DNA from: Desulfobacteraceae bacterium
GTDB lineage: Bacteria; Desulfobacterota; DSM-4660; Desulfatiglandales; JALVMZ01
Reading direction: 5' to 3'
NCBI GenBank assembly: GCA_027032655.1
Contig: JALVMZ010000090.1
Location: 1 to 6,900, forward strand
DNA: 6,900 bases
Below are positions 4,960 to 6,900 of this stretch, in pieces (position 1 is the first letter of the stretch; each line of letters starts with the position of its first letter). A program made the position numbers and the translations under genes. The notes under the pieces were generated by a model that saw only the letters and a program-made list of their open reading frames with translations, did not search any database and had not been told where the DNA came from.

Positions 4960-5679
4960 ATGTCAACTGGTGGAATTTCAAGACGCATATTTCTAATCTG
5001 GTCTGTATCACTTATTCTTTTTCCCGGGTCCAGAGTATTGGGTCTTTATAAAAAAAGAAAAAAGGTAAAGGAGGATAGCATGACCCTTCCAGAACCCAAA
5101 ATAGATGGTTCCATGAGTGTGGAGAAGGCCATCAAGCAGAGAAGAACAGTTCGTTCCTTCCGAAAGAGTGCCCTCACAATGGAAGAACTGTCACAGCTCC
5201 TTTATTCGGCCCAGGGCATCACAGAAGATGGTGGTTTTAAAAGATCTGCCCCATCAGGGGGAGCCCTCTATCCCCTCGATGTCTATGCAGTGGTGGGGGA
5301 TAGAGGTGTTGAGGGACTTGCGCCGGGTGTATATCATTATGAGCCATCAGGACACAGGGTTGATCTCATATCCCATGGGGATAAGAGGAGAGAGCTTGCC
5401 AGGGCATCCCTTCATCAGATGTGGATGGCATCGGCTCCTTTAAATCTTGTAATTACATCTGAATATGCAAGGATCACATCAAAGTATGGTGAAAGAGGGA
5501 TAAGATATGCCCTGATAGAAGTGGGGCATGTGGGACAGAATATCTTTCTTCAGGCAGAGGCTATGGGGCTGAAAGCAGGGATTGTGGGTGCATTCCATGA
5601 CTCAGAGGTTATAAGGGTAATGGGTATCCCATTGAGACATGAACCCCTGTTAATTATGCCCGTTGGATATGGCACATAA
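4960..5679 (+). CDS. SagB/ThcOx-type nitroreductase-fold FMN oxidoreductase with Tat-like leader
   Basis: The 239-residue product carries an FMN-binding nitroreductase fold: RRTVRSF (61-67), LTMEELSQLLYSAQGI (72-87), APSGGALYPLDVYAVV (97-112) and, near the C terminus, EVGHVGQNIFLQAEAMGL (187-204). This pattern is nearest to the SagB/ThcOx group, flavin-dependent oxidoreductases that include peptide-azoline oxidases, although no cyclodehydratase (YcaO) or precursor peptide gene is nearby, so the substrate is unknown. Residues 7-28 look like a twin-arginine signal (SRRIFL followed by a hydrophobic stretch ending in RVLG). The first ATG lacks a Shine-Dalgarno sequence. An internal ATG at 5080 (residue 41) has a near-perfect AAAGGAGG 5 nt upstream and would give a 199-residue cytoplasmic form containing the whole fold. 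I annotate the long form because the leader is plausible; the short form may be the main or only product. Confidence 0.85.
   Translation: MSTGGISRRIFLIWSVSLILFPGSRVLGLYKKRKKVKEDSMTLPEPKIDGSMSVEKAIKQRRTVRSFRKSALTMEELSQLLYSAQGITEDGGFKRSAPSGGALYPLDVYAVVGDRGVEGLAPGVYHYEPSGHRVDLISHGDKRRELARASLHQMWMASAPLNLVITSEYARITSKYGERGIRYALIEVGHVGQNIFLQAEAMGLKAGIVGAFHDSEVIRVMGIPLRHEPLLIMPVGYGT
5067..5082 (+). promoter_or_regulatory. Strong internal ribosome binding site and alternative ATG in the nitroreductase gene
   Basis: AAAGGAGG (5067-5074) lies 5 nt before the ATG at 5080-5082 (M41). It is one of the best Shine-Dalgarno matches in the window, whereas the upstream ATG at 4960 has none. Initiation here would remove the Tat-like leader. 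Confidence 0.65.
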
Positions 5680-5704
5680 AACATATTTTTACATTCTTTT
5701 TTAT

Positions 5705-5733
5705 TTGACATGTACATATAAAATATACATATT
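5705..5733 (+). promoter_or_regulatory. vapBC promoter
   Basis: A perfect -35 TTGACA (5705-5710) is followed after 17 nt by CATATT (5728-5733). Transcription would start around 5740-5741, at or within a base of the vapB ATG. That fits the absence of any Shine-Dalgarno sequence and suggests a leaderless or nearly leaderless mRNA. The -10 is the weaker half and lies inside the operator palindrome. Confidence 0.6.
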
Positions 5734-5742
5734 AATATGTAT
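5725..5742. promoter_or_regulatory. Perfect 18-bp palindrome, probable VapB operator
   Basis: ATACATATTAATATGTAT (5725-5742) is identical to its own reverse complement. It covers the -10 region and the first two bases of the vapB ATG. Ribbon-helix-helix antitoxins, alone or with their toxin, typically bind such inverted repeats over their own promoter. A binding event here would block RNA polymerase directly. A related imperfect copy (ATGTACATAT, 5709-5719 region) lies upstream and may help form a larger operator. Confidence 0.7.
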
Positions 5743-5938
5743 GAAAACAACACTAAACATAGATGATGATATGCTGAAGGAGGCATCACGCTTGACTGGA
5801 ATCAAAGAGAAAACAGCCCTGGTAAGACTCGGTTTAGAGGCTTTGATTGCTCGAGAAAGCGGTAAGCGTCTTGCAAGGTTGGGAGGAACTGAAAAGGAAC
5901 TTCGGCCTATATCCAGACGTAGGTCAACAAAACTGTAA
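5741..5938 (+). CDS. vapB: VapB-family antitoxin (ribbon-helix-helix)
   Basis: The 65-residue product starts MKTTLNIDDDMLKEASRLTG, a ribbon-helix-helix DNA-binding N terminus. The conserved antitoxin stretch KEKTALVRLGLEALIARES follows, and then the basic C-terminal tail RLARLGGTEKEL that in this family wraps the toxin. It neutralises the adjacent PIN-domain toxin and probably represses its own promoter through the palindrome over its start. The frame is open 26 codons farther upstream, but those residues are hydrophobic, unlike the family, and span the promoter, so ATG 5741 is the start. No Shine-Dalgarno sequence is visible. The toxin gene begins 5 nt after the stop. Confidence 0.93.
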   Translation: MKTTLNIDDDMLKEASRLTGIKEKTALVRLGLEALIARESGKRLARLGGTEKELRPISRRRSTKL

Positions 5939-5943
5939 CAACA

Positions 5944-6303
5944 ATGGTTCTGGTTGATACTTCTGTATGGGTTAATCACCTCCGATATAATGACCCGATG
6001 CTTGAAGAGTTACTGATTGACGGAGAGGTCTTGTGTCATCCTTTTGTAATCGGGGAGTTAGCATGTGGTAATATAAAAAATAGATCTGAAATATTAACTT
6101 TGCTTCAAGCCCTTCCAAAAGCTCCCACAATAGACCTTGCCGAGTATTTGTATTTTATTGATCAGAATCATTTAAGTGGTATTGGAATCGGTTTCGTTGA
6201 TGTCCATCTTTTGGCATCTGCTAAGTTATCAGGAGCTCCTCTCTGGACATATGATAAGAGATTAAAAGGAACAGCACGAAGATTAAAAGTCTCTTATACT
6301 TAA
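5944..6303 (+). CDS. vapC: VapC-family PIN-domain toxin ribonuclease
   Basis: The 119-residue product is a typical single PIN domain. The acidic residues expected to hold Mg2+ are D5 in VDTSVWV, E38 in VIGELACG, D86 in GIGFVDVHLLASA and D104 in WTYDKRL. VapC toxins cut RNA, often a specific tRNA or the 23S rRNA sarcin-ricin loop, and are blocked by the cognate VapB; the target here is not predictable. The ATG at 5944 is 5 nt after the vapB stop and has no strong Shine-Dalgarno sequence, so translation is probably coupled, keeping toxin below antitoxin. The active site is intact, so the module looks functional. The stop is 4 bp from the convergent icd stop. Confidence 0.95.
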   Translation: MVLVDTSVWVNHLRYNDPMLEELLIDGEVLCHPFVIGELACGNIKNRSEILTLLQALPKAPTIDLAEYLYFIDQNHLSGIGIGFVDVHLLASAKLSGAPLWTYDKRLKGTARRLKVSYT

Positions 6304-6307
6304 GAAA

Positions 6308-6900
6308 TTATCTGGAGGTTATGTGCTGGCAGATAAGCTCCCCGAATCTGGAACATGACACCTCCCGGGCACCATCCATTAGTCTTGCAAGGTCATATGT
6401 AACATTCCTGGACTGAATGGTCTCCTCAAGCCCCTTTTTTATCATCACTGATGCCTCATTCCATCCCATGTGTTCAAGCATCATACATGCACTTAAAATC
6501 AGTGATGATGGATTCACCTTATCAAGACCAGCATACTTTGGGGCAGTTCCATGTGTTGCTTCAAATACGGCATATCCCTTTTCGTAGTTTATGTTTGCCC
6601 CCGGTGCCATTCCGATTCCTCCCACCTGGGCAGCAAGAGCATCTGATATATAATCACCATTTAAGTTCATTGTAGCAATAACATCAAATTCATCAGGTCT
6701 TGTAAGTGCCTGTTGAAAGAATATATCTGCAATTGCATCTTTAATAAGAATCCTGTCCTCTGGAATATTCCCTTCACAATCATTGTAAGAGATGGTCTTA
6801 TCAGGATATTCTTCCCGTGCCAGTTCATATCCCCATCTCATGAATGCACCTTCTGTAAACTTCTGGATATTACCTTTGTGAACAAGTGTGATACTCTTTC
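6308..6900 (-). CDS. icd: NADP-type isocitrate dehydrogenase (C-terminal 196 residues, cut by window edge)
   Basis: The frame is open to the right edge of the window; the visible part begins KSITLVHKGNIQKFTEGAF, and an internal ATG at 6841 is not the start. It matches the C-terminal half of bacterial isocitrate dehydrogenase: ATMNLNGDYISDALAAQVGG, then GIGMAPGANI, the cofactor segment FEATHGTAPKYAG, then NPSSLILSACMMLEHMGW and a final helix with VTYDLARLMDGA. The KY pair after HGTAP corresponds to Lys344-Tyr345 of the E. coli enzyme, residues that grip the 2'-phosphate of NADP, so NADP rather than NAD use is expected. The enzyme converts isocitrate to 2-oxoglutarate plus CO2 in the citric acid cycle. 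The gene converges on vapC, with 4 bp between the stops. Confidence 0.96.
   Translation of the reverse strand, partial: KSITLVHKGNIQKFTEGAFMRWGYELAREEYPDKTISYNDCEGNIPEDRILIKDAIADIFFQQALTRPDEFDVIATMNLNGDYISDALAAQVGGIGMAPGANINYEKGYAVFEATHGTAPKYAGLDKVNPSSLILSACMMLEHMGWNEASVMIKKGLEETIQSRNVTYDLARLMDGAREVSCSRFGELICQHITSR

Noticed and set aside
5663..5740. A 26-residue upstream extension of the vapB antitoxin
   Set aside because: It spans the -35, the -10 and the operator palindrome, encodes a hydrophobic stretch foreign to the family, and overlaps the end of the nitroreductase gene.
1..6900. CRISPR array, insertion sequence, riboswitch or phage genes
   Set aside because: No regularly spaced direct repeats, transposase motifs, terminal inverted repeats or known riboswitch core were seen. 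The only mobile-type cargo is the vapBC pair.

Overview
The window is a compact bacterial housekeeping segment, AT-leaning by eye, with short intergenic gaps. The lineage cannot be fixed from the sequence alone. The dnaX-ybaB-recR order, an NADP-type isocitrate dehydrogenase, a glcD-like gene, a Tat-leader SagB-type nitroreductase and a leftover of a pyruvate:ferredoxin oxidoreductase beta subunit together suggest an anaerobic or microaerophilic Gram-negative-type bacterium. Nitrospirota or a deltaproteobacterial lineage would fit, but this is inference and weakly held.

Layout. Positions 1-2980 carry a minus-strand cluster read from right to left: tRNA-Ser(GGA), dnaX, ybaB/ebfC, recR and the start of a glcD-like FAD oxidase, whose ATG overlaps the recR stop by 4 bp. 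The cluster joins replication-clamp loading, a nucleoid-associated protein and recombinational repair. A second minus-strand unit at 3120-3687 holds tadA followed 16 nt later by tRNA-Ser(CGA). Positions 3688-4076 have no intact gene. They contain a truncated C-terminal piece of a 2-oxoacid:ferredoxin oxidoreductase beta subunit (3751-3942) and promoter-like sequences. At 4077-4826 (minus) lies a compact histone-deacetylase-fold hydrolase. It is divergent from a plus-strand nitroreductase-fold protein (4960-5679) that has both a Tat-like leader start and a strong internal start. A vapBC toxin-antitoxin pair (5741-6303, plus) with a perfect palindromic operator follows. It meets the 3' end of icd (6308-6900, minus, partial) with only 4 bp between the stops.

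Most noteworthy. dnaX contains an exact, in-frame A_AAA_AAG heptamer at codons 426-427, with a perfect 6-bp hairpin 2 nt downstream. A -1 slip there would give a 436-residue gamma-like product after nine new codons, almost the same place as the programmed frameshift of E. coli dnaX. Further points are the porB relic, the apparently leaderless tadA and vapB starts, the two-start nitroreductase and the vapB operator. I did not find a convincing wholly new multi-gene system; the rest is recognisable housekeeping plus one toxin-antitoxin module.
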